Shown here in pieces: positions 10,356 through 20,602 of a stretch of 64,000 nucleotides of DNA. The notes beneath the pieces are model-generated. The model saw only the letters and a list, made by a program, of their open reading frames with translations. It was not told the DNA's origin and made no database searches. Source of the stretch: Bacillus fungorum. Its GTDB lineage: Bacteria > Bacillota > Bacilli > Bacillales > Bacillaceae_G. Every line of letters begins with the position of its first letter. The first letter of the stretch is position 1. Made by a program: the position numbers and the translations under genes. The stretch is from NCBI RefSeq assembly GCF_002746455.1, contig NZ_NWUW01000001.1, positions 62,001-126,000 on the forward strand, written 5' to 3'.

Positions 10356-11555
10356 ATGAAAAATAAATGGTTTATAAAGTGGCTTGGATATGTAAAGGTA
10401 CGAATTGAAGGTAGAGGAGCGGAACGGTTCGTTAACGAATGTGTGCGTAGGAATTTATTAGTTTGGGACGTTAAGAAGATTGCTGATGAAACGTTAGTTT
10501 TTTGTATGCTATTACGAGATGTGAAAAAAATAAAACCGATTTATAGAAAAAATGAGTGCAAACTATATTTTATTGGGCGTTACGGTTTTCCTTTTTTGAA
10601 TAAGCGCTTAATTAAAAATAGTGGATTCTTAATTGGTTTTTTAATTTTCTTCTTTGGCATGATTGCATTATCAAATATGGTTTGGAAAATTGAAATTACA
10701 GGAGCAAAACCTGAAACAGAATATATATTGATGAAAGAATTGGACAAAATGGGTATTAAAAAAGGGAAATTACAGTTCCAAATGCCTAGTGTCGAAGATG
10801 TACAACGTCATTTGACAGACAATATTAATGCAATTACTTGGGCGGGACTAGAAATAAGAGGAACGACGTACCATTTTAAAATTGTTGAAAAAAACGAACC
10901 GAAAAAAGAAAAGGAACAAAGGCCGCAAAATTTAGTTGCAAAAAAAGAAGCAATTGTTACAAAAACATTTGTTGAAGTAGGAAAACCAGTCGTCCTAAAA
11001 AATGATCATGTAGAAAAAGGGCAGCTTCTCGTATCAGGGATATATGGTAATGAGGAGAGCCCGACGGTTGTTTCGGCGAAAGGTATTGTATATGGGGAAA
11101 CGTGGTACACATCTAAGGTGAACGTGCCGCTGAAGACACAATTTCAAGTATATACTGGCAATGTGTATAAGGAGCATTACCTTACATTTGGGAGTGCGAA
11201 AATAAAAATATGGGGATTTCAACATGATAAGTATAAGCGCTCTCGTACGGAAAGTGTAAAGCATGATGTGAAATTATTTGGTTTTACACTGCCGATTGCA
11301 TATGAAAAAGATATAGTGCGAGAAGAGGAAGAAGCGAACCGGGAATATACAGAAAAACAGGCAATGAAAGTAGCGAAAGAGATGGCTGAAAAAGAAATAA
11401 AGAAAAAATTGGATGAACATGCTATGATTGTAAGTGATAAGATTTTGAGTAAAGAGGTTGAGGCGGATCAACTAAAAGTCACATTGCATTATACTGTGAT
11501 TGAAAATATTGCAGAGCCACAACCAATATCCGAATCCGATATTCAAGGAGACTGA
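10356..11555 (+). CDS. yqfD: Sporulation protein YqfD
   Basis: A 399-residue membrane protein of the YqfD sporulation family. The N-terminal cytosolic part (about 1-85) contains the conserved VNECVRRN and RKNECKLYFIGRYG segments. A single membrane segment near 90-110 (SGFLIGFLIFFFGMIALSNM) is followed by a large extracytoplasmic domain and a Lys/Glu-rich helix near the C-terminus. It is presumably inserted in the forespore-engulfing membrane; the mechanism is not known. It follows yqfC by 174 bases and precedes phoH by 3 bases. Confidence 0.9.
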   Translation: MKNKWFIKWLGYVKVRIEGRGAERFVNECVRRNLLVWDVKKIADETLVFCMLLRDVKKIKPIYRKNECKLYFIGRYGFPFLNKRLIKNSGFLIGFLIFFFGMIALSNMVWKIEITGAKPETEYILMKELDKMGIKKGKLQFQMPSVEDVQRHLTDNINAITWAGLEIRGTTYHFKIVEKNEPKKEKEQRPQNLVAKKEAIVTKTFVEVGKPVVLKNDHVEKGQLLVSGIYGNEESPTVVSAKGIVYGETWYTSKVNVPLKTQFQVYTGNVYKEHYLTFGSAKIKIWGFQHDKYKRSRTESVKHDVKLFGFTLPIAYEKDIVREEEEANREYTEKQAMKVAKEMAEKEIKKKLDEHAMIVSDKILSKEVEADQLKVTLHYTVIENIAEPQPISESDIQGD

Positions 11556-11558
11556 GTA

Positions 11559-12518
11559 ATGGCAGAACAATTAGTAGAAATGAACCAACAATTGGAAAAT
11601 ACTAACGAAGCAATCGCTCTTTTTGGAGTCAATGATGCTCATTTGAAAGTAATTGAACGGGAACTGAATGTATCGATTGTAACTAGAGGTGAAACTGTTC
11701 ATGCATCTGGAGCAGTTGAAACTGTGACACTCGTAGAAAAAATCTTACAGCAATTACTTGTTGTTATTCGAAAAGGTGTATCAATTACAGAAAGAGATGT
11801 TGCGTATGCAATTCAGCTCGCACAACAAGGGAAAATTGCTCAATTTGAAGAGTTATATGAGGAAGAAATCTTTAAAACGGCAAAAGGTAAATCCATTCGT
11901 GTAAAAACAATGGGGCAAAGAAGATATATTCATGCAATGAAGAAAAATGATATTGTATTTGGAATAGGACCTGCTGGAACTGGGAAAACATACTTAGCTG
12001 TAGTAATGGCTGTAAGAGCTTTAAAGCAAGGGTATGTAAAGAAAATCATTTTAACAAGACCGGCTGTAGAAGCTGGAGAAAGTTTAGGTTTTTTACCAGG
12101 TGATTTGAAAGAGAAGGTAGATCCGTATTTACGTCCATTGTATGATGCCCTGCACGATATTCTTGGACAAGAATATACGCAGCGTATGATGGAGAGAGGT
12201 GTAATTGAAATCGCACCTCTTGCTTATATGAGGGGGCGTACGCTCGATGATTCATTTGTTATTTTAGATGAAGCACAAAATACAACGGGTGCACAAATAA
12301 AAATGTTTTTAACAAGATTAGGTTTTAGTTCTAAAATGGTTATTACGGGGGACCCTTCACAAGTAGACTTACCAAAAGGGGTAAAATCAGGGCTTACGCT
12401 AGCTGCTAACATTTTATCTGATGTATCAGGTCTTTCATTCATTACATTAGAACAAACGGACGTTGTGAGGCATCCACTGGTGCAACGTATTATTGAGGCA
12501 TATGATAAAATGGAATGA
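11559..12518 (+). CDS. phoH: PhoH family ATPase
   Basis: The 319-residue protein has an N-terminal KH-like region (1-100) and a PhoH ATPase domain with Walker A GPAGTGKTYLA near residue 137 and Walker B FVILDEAQN near 230. PhoH/YbeZ proteins are P-loop ATPases associated with RNA metabolism, and this one is encoded near ybeY, its usual functional partner in rRNA maturation. The name refers to phosphate-starvation regulation in E. coli; nothing here suggests Pho control. It is tightly linked to yqfD (3 bases) and ends in a terminator. Confidence 0.93.
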   Translation: MAEQLVEMNQQLENTNEAIALFGVNDAHLKVIERELNVSIVTRGETVHASGAVETVTLVEKILQQLLVVIRKGVSITERDVAYAIQLAQQGKIAQFEELYEEEIFKTAKGKSIRVKTMGQRRYIHAMKKNDIVFGIGPAGTGKTYLAVVMAVRALKQGYVKKIILTRPAVEAGESLGFLPGDLKEKVDPYLRPLYDALHDILGQEYTQRMMERGVIEIAPLAYMRGRTLDDSFVILDEAQNTTGAQIKMFLTRLGFSSKMVITGDPSQVDLPKGVKSGLTLAANILSDVSGLSFITLEQTDVVRHPLVQRIIEAYDKME

Positions 12519-12545
12519 TCCTATTTGTCAGGATCATTTCTTTTT
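12514..12545 (+). terminator. Terminator after phoH
   Basis: AATGATCCT (12514-12522) pairs with AGGATCATT (12530-12538), loop 7, followed by TCTTTTT. The stem includes the phoH stop codon. Confidence 0.85.
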
Positions 12546-12710
12546 GTATTAAGGTTGGCGAACGGCATATTTTTTACTATCATAAAAGATAAGAGAAATA
12601 AACTATAGGTACTGGTGTATAAAATGTTACCTAAAAGTATCGTTGGTTAGAAGAAATGAAAGCTATAAATAGTTTCACTTTATTTCTGGAGAGGAGAAGG
12701 TATTGAAATC

Positions 12711-14855
12711 ATGTTAAGATCTCAAGAAATTTCTAAGTGGTTTCGTAATTTACAACATTCGAAAAAACTAAGTTGGATTTCTTACGTTTTATTAGGAGCA
12801 GTGCTGTTTTTTGCACTTATGAATAATGTGAAACCAGAGCAATTAGATGTTGATATGTATTCTATTGCGAAAAAAACAATTCACTCTCCTATTAAAATTG
12901 AAGATAAGGTTATAACGGACAGAAAAAAACAAGAGGCCGCTCAAAAAGTCGGGGATCAATATACATATAGAAGTGAATATAAACAAAATAGAGTTGATAT
13001 TGTAAATGATGTTTTTGCTAAGGTAAATGAAGTAATTCAGGAGATGAAAGCTGCTGGACCTGAAGAGCAAAAAAAGATGACAGATGCTAATAAATTAGAA
13101 AAGTTGAAGAAGAAGTTGCCAGCTAATTTAACAAAGGAACTATCTGATGAGATTTTATTATACTTTATTAATTCAGAACAGGATCAATTAGAATTAGCAA
13201 AGAACGCTGCTTTAACGTCTGTTAGTGTTATTATGGGTGGAAATATTAAAATGTCTGAAGAAATGGCAGCAAAAGAGCGATTTGTTAATGAAATGAAAAG
13301 CCTAAATGTGAATAGCGGATTGAAGGAAGCTGTTAATGCGCTAGGATCATATGCGATTACAGCAAATTATTTTTATGATCCGGCTGTAACGAAAGAGAAG
13401 AAGAAAGCGGAAGAAGATTTAGTTCCACCTGTTTACATTCTTCAAGGACAAGTTATTGTTAGAGAAGGTGAAACAATTTCAAGTGATATGTATAATCAGT
13501 TGAAATTAGTCGGTTTATTAGAGAAAGGTAATAGTTTTCAGCCTTATGTTGGATTAGCGGTGCTCATTGGTGTGTTACTATACTTTATGCATAAGCAATT
13601 TGAAGTGTTTTTACAGCGGAAAAGAGAAGATAGACCGTACATTTTAGCGTATATCACAATTTTGTCTATCACGATTGTTTTAATGAAAATTATTAGTTTG
13701 TTTCAAAAGCTTGAATATGCAGGAATTGCGTATGTTGTCCCAGTTGCGATGGGAACAATACTTGTAAAACTAATGATTGGTGATCGGTTTGTATTTTTAA
13801 CAAGTATGATTTTTTCTGTGTGCGGAAGTATTATGTTTAATGAAGGAGTAACAAGTACACTAAATTATAGTGTAGGTATTTATGTGTTATTAAGTTCATT
13901 ATCAGTGAGTATTTTCTTAAGAGAAAAAAATCGTCGTACGATGATTTTACAAGCTGGTATACTCGTTTCTATCTTAAATGTAGTCGTCTTGGCGGCGTTA
14001 TTATTATTACGTAATGGGAATTTTTCACCTCTTGAAATTGGTACGCAATTATTAATGGCTTCCCTTTCAGGAGTTATCTCATCCGTTTTAGCTATGGGGA
14101 TATTACCATATTTAGAAAGTGGACTTGGAATTGTATCAAGTATGAAGCTTATGGAATTATCAAGTCCGAATCATCCGCTTTTGCGTAGAATTTTGTTAGA
14201 AGCGCCAGGAACATATCACCATAGTGTAATGGTAGCGAATCTTGCTGAGGCGGCTTGTGAAGCAGTTGGAGCAAATGGTGTATTAGCGCGTGTAGGGGCG
14301 TATTATCATGATGTAGGAAAAACAGTAAAACCGCAATTCTTTATTGAAAACCAGATGGGAATTGAAAATCCACATGATAAATTAGATCCTGTGACGAGTA
14401 AAGATATTATCATTGCTCATGTAACAGATGGAGTGAAAATGCTCGAAGAATACCATATTCCGCAAGAAATTATTGATATTGCTGGACAACATCATGGTAC
14501 AACACTACTTAAATATTTTTATTATAAGGCGATTAAAGAAGATAAAGAAAAATATACAGAAGAGATGTTCCGTTATCCGGGATCAAAAGCAACTTCTAAA
14601 GAATCGGCAATTGTTGGTATTGCTGATAGTGTAGAGGCGGCGGTACGTTCTATGAATCACCCAACGCCAGATCAAATTAATAATTTAGTACAAAGTATTA
14701 TTAAAGATCGTCTGCAAGATGGGCAATTTAGTGAATGTGATTTGACATTTAAAGAACTACAAATCGTTGGAAAAACGTTATGTGAAACGTTAAATGGTAT
14801 TTTCCATTCGCGTATTACATATCCGGAACCACCGGAAGAGAAGGAGAAAGAATGA
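12711..14855 (+). CDS. pgpH: Cyclic-di-AMP phosphodiesterase PgpH (7TM-HD protein)
   Basis: This 714-residue protein has one N-terminal membrane helix (about 20-40), a large extracellular 7TMR-HDED domain (about 45-280), a bundle of seven membrane segments (about 285-480) and a cytosolic HD phosphohydrolase domain. The metal motif is visible as YHHSVMV near residue 501 and YYHDVGK near 531, with QHHGTT and DSVEAAVR further on. PgpH degrades the second messenger c-di-AMP. The ATG follows GGAGAGGAGAAGG. It overlaps ybeY by 4 bases, heading the operon to recO. Confidence 0.95.
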   Translation: MLRSQEISKWFRNLQHSKKLSWISYVLLGAVLFFALMNNVKPEQLDVDMYSIAKKTIHSPIKIEDKVITDRKKQEAAQKVGDQYTYRSEYKQNRVDIVNDVFAKVNEVIQEMKAAGPEEQKKMTDANKLEKLKKKLPANLTKELSDEILLYFINSEQDQLELAKNAALTSVSVIMGGNIKMSEEMAAKERFVNEMKSLNVNSGLKEAVNALGSYAITANYFYDPAVTKEKKKAEEDLVPPVYILQGQVIVREGETISSDMYNQLKLVGLLEKGNSFQPYVGLAVLIGVLLYFMHKQFEVFLQRKREDRPYILAYITILSITIVLMKIISLFQKLEYAGIAYVVPVAMGTILVKLMIGDRFVFLTSMIFSVCGSIMFNEGVTSTLNYSVGIYVLLSSLSVSIFLREKNRRTMILQAGILVSILNVVVLAALLLLRNGNFSPLEIGTQLLMASLSGVISSVLAMGILPYLESGLGIVSSMKLMELSSPNHPLLRRILLEAPGTYHHSVMVANLAEAACEAVGANGVLARVGAYYHDVGKTVKPQFFIENQMGIENPHDKLDPVTSKDIIIAHVTDGVKMLEEYHIPQEIIDIAGQHHGTTLLKYFYYKAIKEDKEKYTEEMFRYPGSKATSKESAIVGIADSVEAAVRSMNHPTPDQINNLVQSIIKDRLQDGQFSECDLTFKELQIVGKTLCETLNGIFHSRITYPEPPEEKEKE

Positions 14856-15322
14856 GTTTATTAATTGATTTTATTGATGAAACAGAAGAAGTGAAAGAAG
14901 AATATGTGAATTTAATTCGAGAGATATTAGGAAAAGCAGCTCAAATGGAAAAAATAGAGGATGGTGCGGAGTTATCAGTGACATTTGTAGATAACGAACG
15001 CATTCGCGAGATTAATCGTGATTACCGAGATAAGGATCAGCCTACTGATGTCATTTCCTTTGCTATGGAAGAAATGGGAGAAGGGGAAATGGAAATTGTA
15101 GGTGTAGAGATGCCGCGTATGTTAGGTGACCTTATTATTTCTATTCCGAGAGCGAAAGAACAAGCTGAAGAGTATGGACATTCTTTTGATCGTGAACTTG
15201 GCTTTTTAGCGTTACATGGCTTTTTACATTTACTTGGTTATGACCACATGACAGAAGAAGATGAAAAAGAAATGTTTGGAAGACAAAAAGAAATTTTAGA
15301 AGCATTTGGATTAGGACGATGA
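14852..15322 (+). CDS. ybeY: Endoribonuclease YbeY
   Basis: YbeY is a zinc endoribonuclease for 16S rRNA 3'-end maturation and 70S quality control. The 156-residue protein has the diagnostic H-x3-H-x5-H motif in [14 protein letters not shown] near the C-terminus and the [11 protein letters not shown] strand. Its ATG overlaps the pgpH stop (ATGA), and its own TGA overlaps the dgkA start, so the three genes are translationally coupled. phoH, often a functional partner, lies just upstream of pgpH. Confidence 0.96.
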   Translation: MSLLIDFIDETEEVKEEYVNLIREILGKAAQMEKIEDGAELSVTFVDNERIREINRDYRDKDQPTDVISFAMEEMGEGEMEIVGVEMPRMLGDLIISIPRAKEQAEEYGHSFDRELGFLALHGFLHLLGYDHMTEEDEKEMFGRQKEILEAFGLGR

Positions 15323-15672
15323 AAAAAGGAAAACTTATAGATAGTTTTGGGTATGCTATAGCAGGTGTATTCTTTTGCCTTCGTCACGAAAGAAATATGA
15401 AAATTCATTATTTAGCCGCAGTCATTGTTATATGCTGCGGCTTTTATTTCCATATTACGAAAGTAGAGTGGATGGTTTTACTTATTGTAATAGGAATTGT
15501 AATGAGTTTAGAAATGGTAAATACAGCTGTGGAAAAAACAGTAGATTTAGCGACTACCGATATACATCCGTTTGCGAAAATTGCAAAGGATGTCGCAGCG
15601 GGAGCAGTTTTATTGTTTGCTATAATAGCTGTTATAATTGGTGCTATTATCTTTTTACCGTATGTGGTATAG
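15319..15672 (+). CDS. dgkA: Undecaprenol kinase / diacylglycerol kinase family protein
   Basis: The 117-residue membrane protein has the DagK-type layout: a short amphipathic start, [16 protein letters not shown], a catalytic glutamate region in [17 protein letters not shown] and three membrane helices. In B. subtilis the homologue phosphorylates undecaprenol rather than diacylglycerol, recycling the lipid carrier for cell-wall synthesis; I infer the same here. It overlaps ybeY by 4 bases. A stable hairpin without T run separates it from cdd. Confidence 0.9.
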   Translation: MKKGKLIDSFGYAIAGVFFCLRHERNMKIHYLAAVIVICCGFYFHITKVEWMVLLIVIGIVMSLEMVNTAVEKTVDLATTDIHPFAKIAKDVAAGAVLLFAIIAVIIGAIIFLPYVV

Positions 15673-15677
15673 TTGCA

Positions 15678-15704
15678 TTCCAAAGCTTTTATTAAGCTTT
15701 GGAA
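15678..15704 (+). repeat. Hairpin between dgkA and cdd
   Basis: TTCCAAAGCTT (15678-15688) and AAGCTTTGGAA (15694-15704) form an 11-bp perfect stem with a 5-base loop. A 12-base palindrome TAAAGGCCTTTA follows at 15711-15722. No T run, so it is not a standard terminator. Confidence 0.65.
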
Positions 15705-15726
15705 GTGCCGTAAAGGCCTTTAATGA

Positions 15727-17068
<1,342 letters not shown>

Positions 17069-17073
17069 AATAG

Positions 17074-17126
17074 AGTAAAGCTGTAATCAGCGGATGTTTT
17101 GTTCATCCGCTGATTATTGGTTTTTA
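17074..17126 (+). mobile_element. bcr1-like core hairpin acting as era terminator
   Basis: TAATCAGCGGATG (17084-17096) pairs over 13 bases with CATCCGCTGATTA (17104-17116), followed by TTGGTTTTTATG. The arms and the preceding TAAAG-CTG match the left half of the bcr1-like copies at 8730 and 57468. It is a truncated or diverged copy and may now serve as a terminator. Confidence 0.6.
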
Positions 17127-17244
17127 TGAGTTTTGATAAATTAGGAAAAATTTTTCTCACATGAAAATGGACAAAATGGGTCAATTTAATAACAACAAAG
17201 GAAATTGGTTTATAGGCTACGCTTATTGAGAAAGGTGGATTCTT

Positions 17245-17388
17245 ATGCTAGATTTTACCTGGAAGTTTTTCTCCAAAACAGGAAGCATTGAAACGTATTT
17301 GCTTTTGAAAGAAATGGAAAAAGACGTAAACGATGAGATGGATCAACATGAAGAGGAGCTAGCGCATCTAGACTCTCCAATTTCTTGA
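17245..17388 (+). CDS. yqzL: YqzL family small protein
   Basis: A 47-codon gene, MLDFTWKFFSKTGSIETYLL and on to LDSPIS, lying between era and recO where bacilli encode YqzL. The sequence is an aromatic N-terminal stretch followed by an acidic helix. Function is unknown. GAAAGGTGG precedes the ATG by 6 bases, and the stop is 33 bases before the recO start, so it is translated from the same transcript. The match to YqzL is from memory and by synteny. Confidence 0.82.
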   Translation: MLDFTWKFFSKTGSIETYLLLKEMEKDVNDEMDQHEEELAHLDSPIS

Positions 17389-17421
17389 CCCGTTTTGTTC
17401 AAACCTTGGATGGTGACGAAC

Positions 17422-18168
17422 ATGTTTCAAAAAGTTGAGGGCATCGTTATCCGTACGACAGATTACGGAGAAACGAACAAGATTGTTACAATATTCTCAA
17501 GAGAACTTGGTAAGGTAAGTGCAATGGCAAGAGGAGCGAAAAAACCGAAAAGCCGGTTAGCATCTGTTTCGCAACTTATGACACATGGTCATTTTCTTAT
17601 TCAAATGGGATCTGGACTTGGAACCTTGCAACAAGGCGAGATTATTTCAACTATGAAAGAAATTCGCGAGGATATATTTTTAACTGCTTATGCATCATTT
17701 ATTGTTGAGTTAACTGATAAAGCAACAGAAGATAAAAAACATAATCCATATTTATTTGAGATGTTATATCAAACGTTGCATTACATGTGTGAGGGTGTTG
17801 ATTCAGAAGTATTATCATTAATTTATCAAACGAAAATGCTTCCGGTATTAGGGATGCGCCCGTACTTTGATACATGTGCGATTTGTCATCAAGAAACAGA
17901 TTTTGTCGCCTTCTCTGTCCGGGAAGGCGGTTTTCTGTGCTCGCGTCATGCTGAGCAAGATCAGTATCGTATACCAGTGGGGGAAGCCGTTCATAAATTA
18001 TTACGTCTTTTCTACCACTTCGATTTACATAGACTTGGCAATGTATCAGTGAAGGATAGCACAAAAAAACAAATGCGTTTAGTGTTGAATACATATTATG
18101 ATGAATATTGCGGGATTTATTTGAAATCAAGACGTTTCTTAGAACAACTTGATAAGTTTCAAATATAA
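17422..18168 (+). CDS. recO: DNA repair protein RecO
   Basis: RecO loads RecA onto SSB-coated single-stranded DNA in the RecFOR pathway. The 248-residue protein begins [20 protein letters not shown], has an N-terminal OB fold (1-80) and a helical domain with a zinc-type site CAICH...FLCSRH. The ATG at 17422 is preferred over an in-frame upstream start at 17395, which adds nine residues absent from the family and overlaps the end of yqzL context. It ends the pgpH-to-recO operon. Confidence 0.94.
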   Translation: MFQKVEGIVIRTTDYGETNKIVTIFSRELGKVSAMARGAKKPKSRLASVSQLMTHGHFLIQMGSGLGTLQQGEIISTMKEIREDIFLTAYASFIVELTDKATEDKKHNPYLFEMLYQTLHYMCEGVDSEVLSLIYQTKMLPVLGMRPYFDTCAICHQETDFVAFSVREGGFLCSRHAEQDQYRIPVGEAVHKLLRLFYHFDLHRLGNVSVKDSTKKQMRLVLNTYYDEYCGIYLKSRRFLEQLDKFQI

Positions 18169-18172
18169 TTTG

Positions 18173-18193
18173 GGGCCATATATGGTCCTTTTT
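18173..18193 (+). terminator. Terminator after recO
   Basis: GGGCCATA / TATGGTCC (18173-18188) is a near-palindrome with a G-T pair, followed by CTTTTTA. A short but plausible hairpin. Confidence 0.55.
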
Positions 18194-18272
18194 ACATCCT
18201 ATCTTTTTCGAATAGCATATTTAGTATATAATATTTAAGAGATAGTATAACTTTTTTCGTTGTGCATTAAAG

Positions 18273-18908
18273 GTGGTGATTATCATAGAGCTGAATAAAC
18301 GGCAGGAACATATCATTCAGATTGTAAAAGATCACGGTCCTATTACAGGGGAGTCAATTGCTGCGCAATTGGGATTAACACGTGCAACGCTAAGACCAGA
18401 CTTAGCAATTTTAACGATGGCTGGTTATTTAGAAGCGCGTCCACGCGTAGGTTATTTTTATACGGGAAAAACTGGGGGACAGCTATTATCTGAAGCTGTT
18501 AAGAAAATTAAAGTACAAGATTATCAATCTAGACCAGTTGTAATTGATAAAAATGTATCAGTATACGATGCAATTTGTACGATGTTTTTAGAGGATGTAG
18601 GTACATTATTCGTTGTAGATCAATCGACTCTATTAGTTGGTGTTGTATCTCGTAAAGATTTATTACGAGCTAGCTTAGGAAAGCAGGATTTAACCTCTCT
18701 TCCGGTTAATATTATCATGACAAGGATGCCAAACATTGCGATGTGTCGTAGGGAAAATTCTTTATATGATATTGCGATGGAATTAATAGAAAGACAGATT
18801 GATGCGATGCCAGTTGTAAAAGATACGAAACAAGGTTTAGAAGTGATTGGACGAATTACAAAAACAAATATTACACGTGCGTTTGTAAACTTAGTAAATA
18901 ACGAATAA
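18273..18908 (+). CDS. ccpN: Gluconeogenesis repressor CcpN (HTH-CBS)
   Basis: CcpN represses gapB and pckA when glycolytic carbon is present. The protein has an N-terminal winged helix (ELNKRQEHIIQIVKDHGPIT, TRATLRPDL) and two CBS domains (about 80-205). The start is unclear: GTG codons at 18273 and 18276 lie inside the Shine-Dalgarno AAAGGTGGTGAT, and the codons at a normal distance are ATT, ATC and ATA (18279-18287). The mature protein clearly begins near IELNKR. It is 29 bases upstream of ppsR, with which B. subtilis ccpN also forms an operon. Confidence 0.92.
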   Translation: MVIIIELNKRQEHIIQIVKDHGPITGESIAAQLGLTRATLRPDLAILTMAGYLEARPRVGYFYTGKTGGQLLSEAVKKIKVQDYQSRPVVIDKNVSVYDAICTMFLEDVGTLFVVDQSTLLVGVVSRKDLLRASLGKQDLTSLPVNIIMTRMPNIAMCRRENSLYDIAMELIERQIDAMPVVKDTKQGLEVIGRITKTNITRAFVNLVNNE

Positions 18909-18928
18909 GTGTAATTTGTTTAAAGTGA

Positions 18929-19748
<820 letters not shown>

Positions 19749-19750
<2 letters not shown>

Positions 19751-19780
19751 CACATTTACCAAAGGTGAATGTGCTTTTTT
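19749..19780 (+). terminator. Terminator of ccpN-ppsR
   Basis: AGCACATTTACC (19749-19760) pairs with GGTGAATGTGCT (19764-19775), one G-T pair, loop AAA, then T6. Confidence 0.9.
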
Positions 19781-19797
19781 CGCTCGTGAGAAACACA

Positions 19798-19929
19798 ATG
19801 CCTGTTGATTTCGTAATAGATGATAGCGGAGTGGTTATACTTATATTCTTCTGTCTTTTTATTATGTTAAAGGCGAGGTTTCGTTATCCTGAAATAGAAG
19901 ATGAAAAAATAAAGGGATATGTAGCGTAG
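19798..19929 (+). CDS. Hypothetical small membrane protein (43 codons)
   Basis: An open frame from ATG 19798 to TAG 19929 would encode MPVDFVIDDSG, then one hydrophobic segment (VVILIFFCLFIMLK) and a charged tail ending GYVA. There is no good Shine-Dalgarno and no family that I recognise. It lies in a decayed interval between ppsR and dnaG next to a yqxD pseudogene, so it may be a gene remnant or chance frame. Confidence 0.25.
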   Translation: MPVDFVIDDSGVVILIFFCLFIMLKARFRYPEIEDEKIKGYVA

Positions 19930-20132
19930 TTGAAGAAAATATATTATAATAAAAAATTGTGATAAAAACCTATATTTTACGTTTAGACTTTAATTTTTCA
20001 GAATAAACTAGGGATAGGATTTAAGAAAAGACATGTAATTACGTTAAATCGACAAAATCTATACAAGAAAACGCACATTATGGAAGGATTCGCAGAAGGG
20101 ATGTAGAATACAGAAATATGCAAAACATCAAT

Positions 20133-20520
20133 ATGGTATGAGTTGATGCAGATGCATATCCTGTGAAGGCTGAAAATTGTGCAAGTTGGAACGAAATGTC
20201 ATGTCGAAATTTTGTTTGTCACATCTTATGCTCATTGTTTAAGGAAGCGGCAAGGAAAATTGGATCTATGCAGATACTGAATAAGCTAAAGTTGATTTCT
20301 TTATATGTATCAACATGCAAAAGAAACAGATCTCGTGATCACATAGGATATGGTGCTTGCTAGTCTTCTTGTAAAAAATGCATATGTATTGTCTCTAGGA
20401 GGTACATTTGTAACAGATGAGCAAATGGATACAATTTTATATAGTAGGTACGTATCTGCGAAGTTACGCAGAAAAGGGTCTGCAAAATCGTTTGATAACG
20501 TGATCGACAACACTTTCTAA
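20133..20520 (+). pseudogene. yqxD: Decayed yqxD (UPF0178/YaiI family)
   Basis: Fragments of the YaiI/YqxD family are readable across frames. VDADAYPVKAE appears at 20142-20174, directly after an in-frame TGA (20139-20141). TKCHVEILFVTSYAHC follows in another frame. The last frame reads KETDLVIT, TAG (20344-20346), DMVLASLLVKNAYVLSLGG, FVTDEQMDTILYSRYVSAKL and ends at TAA 20520. In B. subtilis an intact yqxD lies directly upstream of dnaG, exactly this position. Several stops and frameshifts make it non-functional. Confidence 0.8.
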
Positions 20521-20602
20521 TAAGTTTAGAAAAAATATTGTCGAATTATAAAGGAATTTTTAAATTTATATCGAATACAAATTACGACACGGAGATGGAG
20601 TT

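Noticed and set aside
10178-10366. 62-codon frame between yqfC and yqfD
   Set aside because: It overlaps the yqfC stop by 4 bases but has no Shine-Dalgarno, includes a likely terminator hairpin, and has no recognisable sequence character.
12671-12684. AGTTTCACTTTATT upstream of pgpH resembles one bcr1 terminus plus TTTAT
   Set aside because: No second end or central palindrome lies nearby; too short to call an element.
15375-15695. 106-codon frame overlapping dgkA in another frame
   Set aside because: Out-of-frame shadow of dgkA; composition (Cys/Arg/Tyr-rich) is not that of a real Bacillus protein.
20163-20363. 66-codon frame starting GTG 20163
   Set aside because: It is one frame of the yqxD relic, and its residues only partly follow the family; counted as pseudogene instead.
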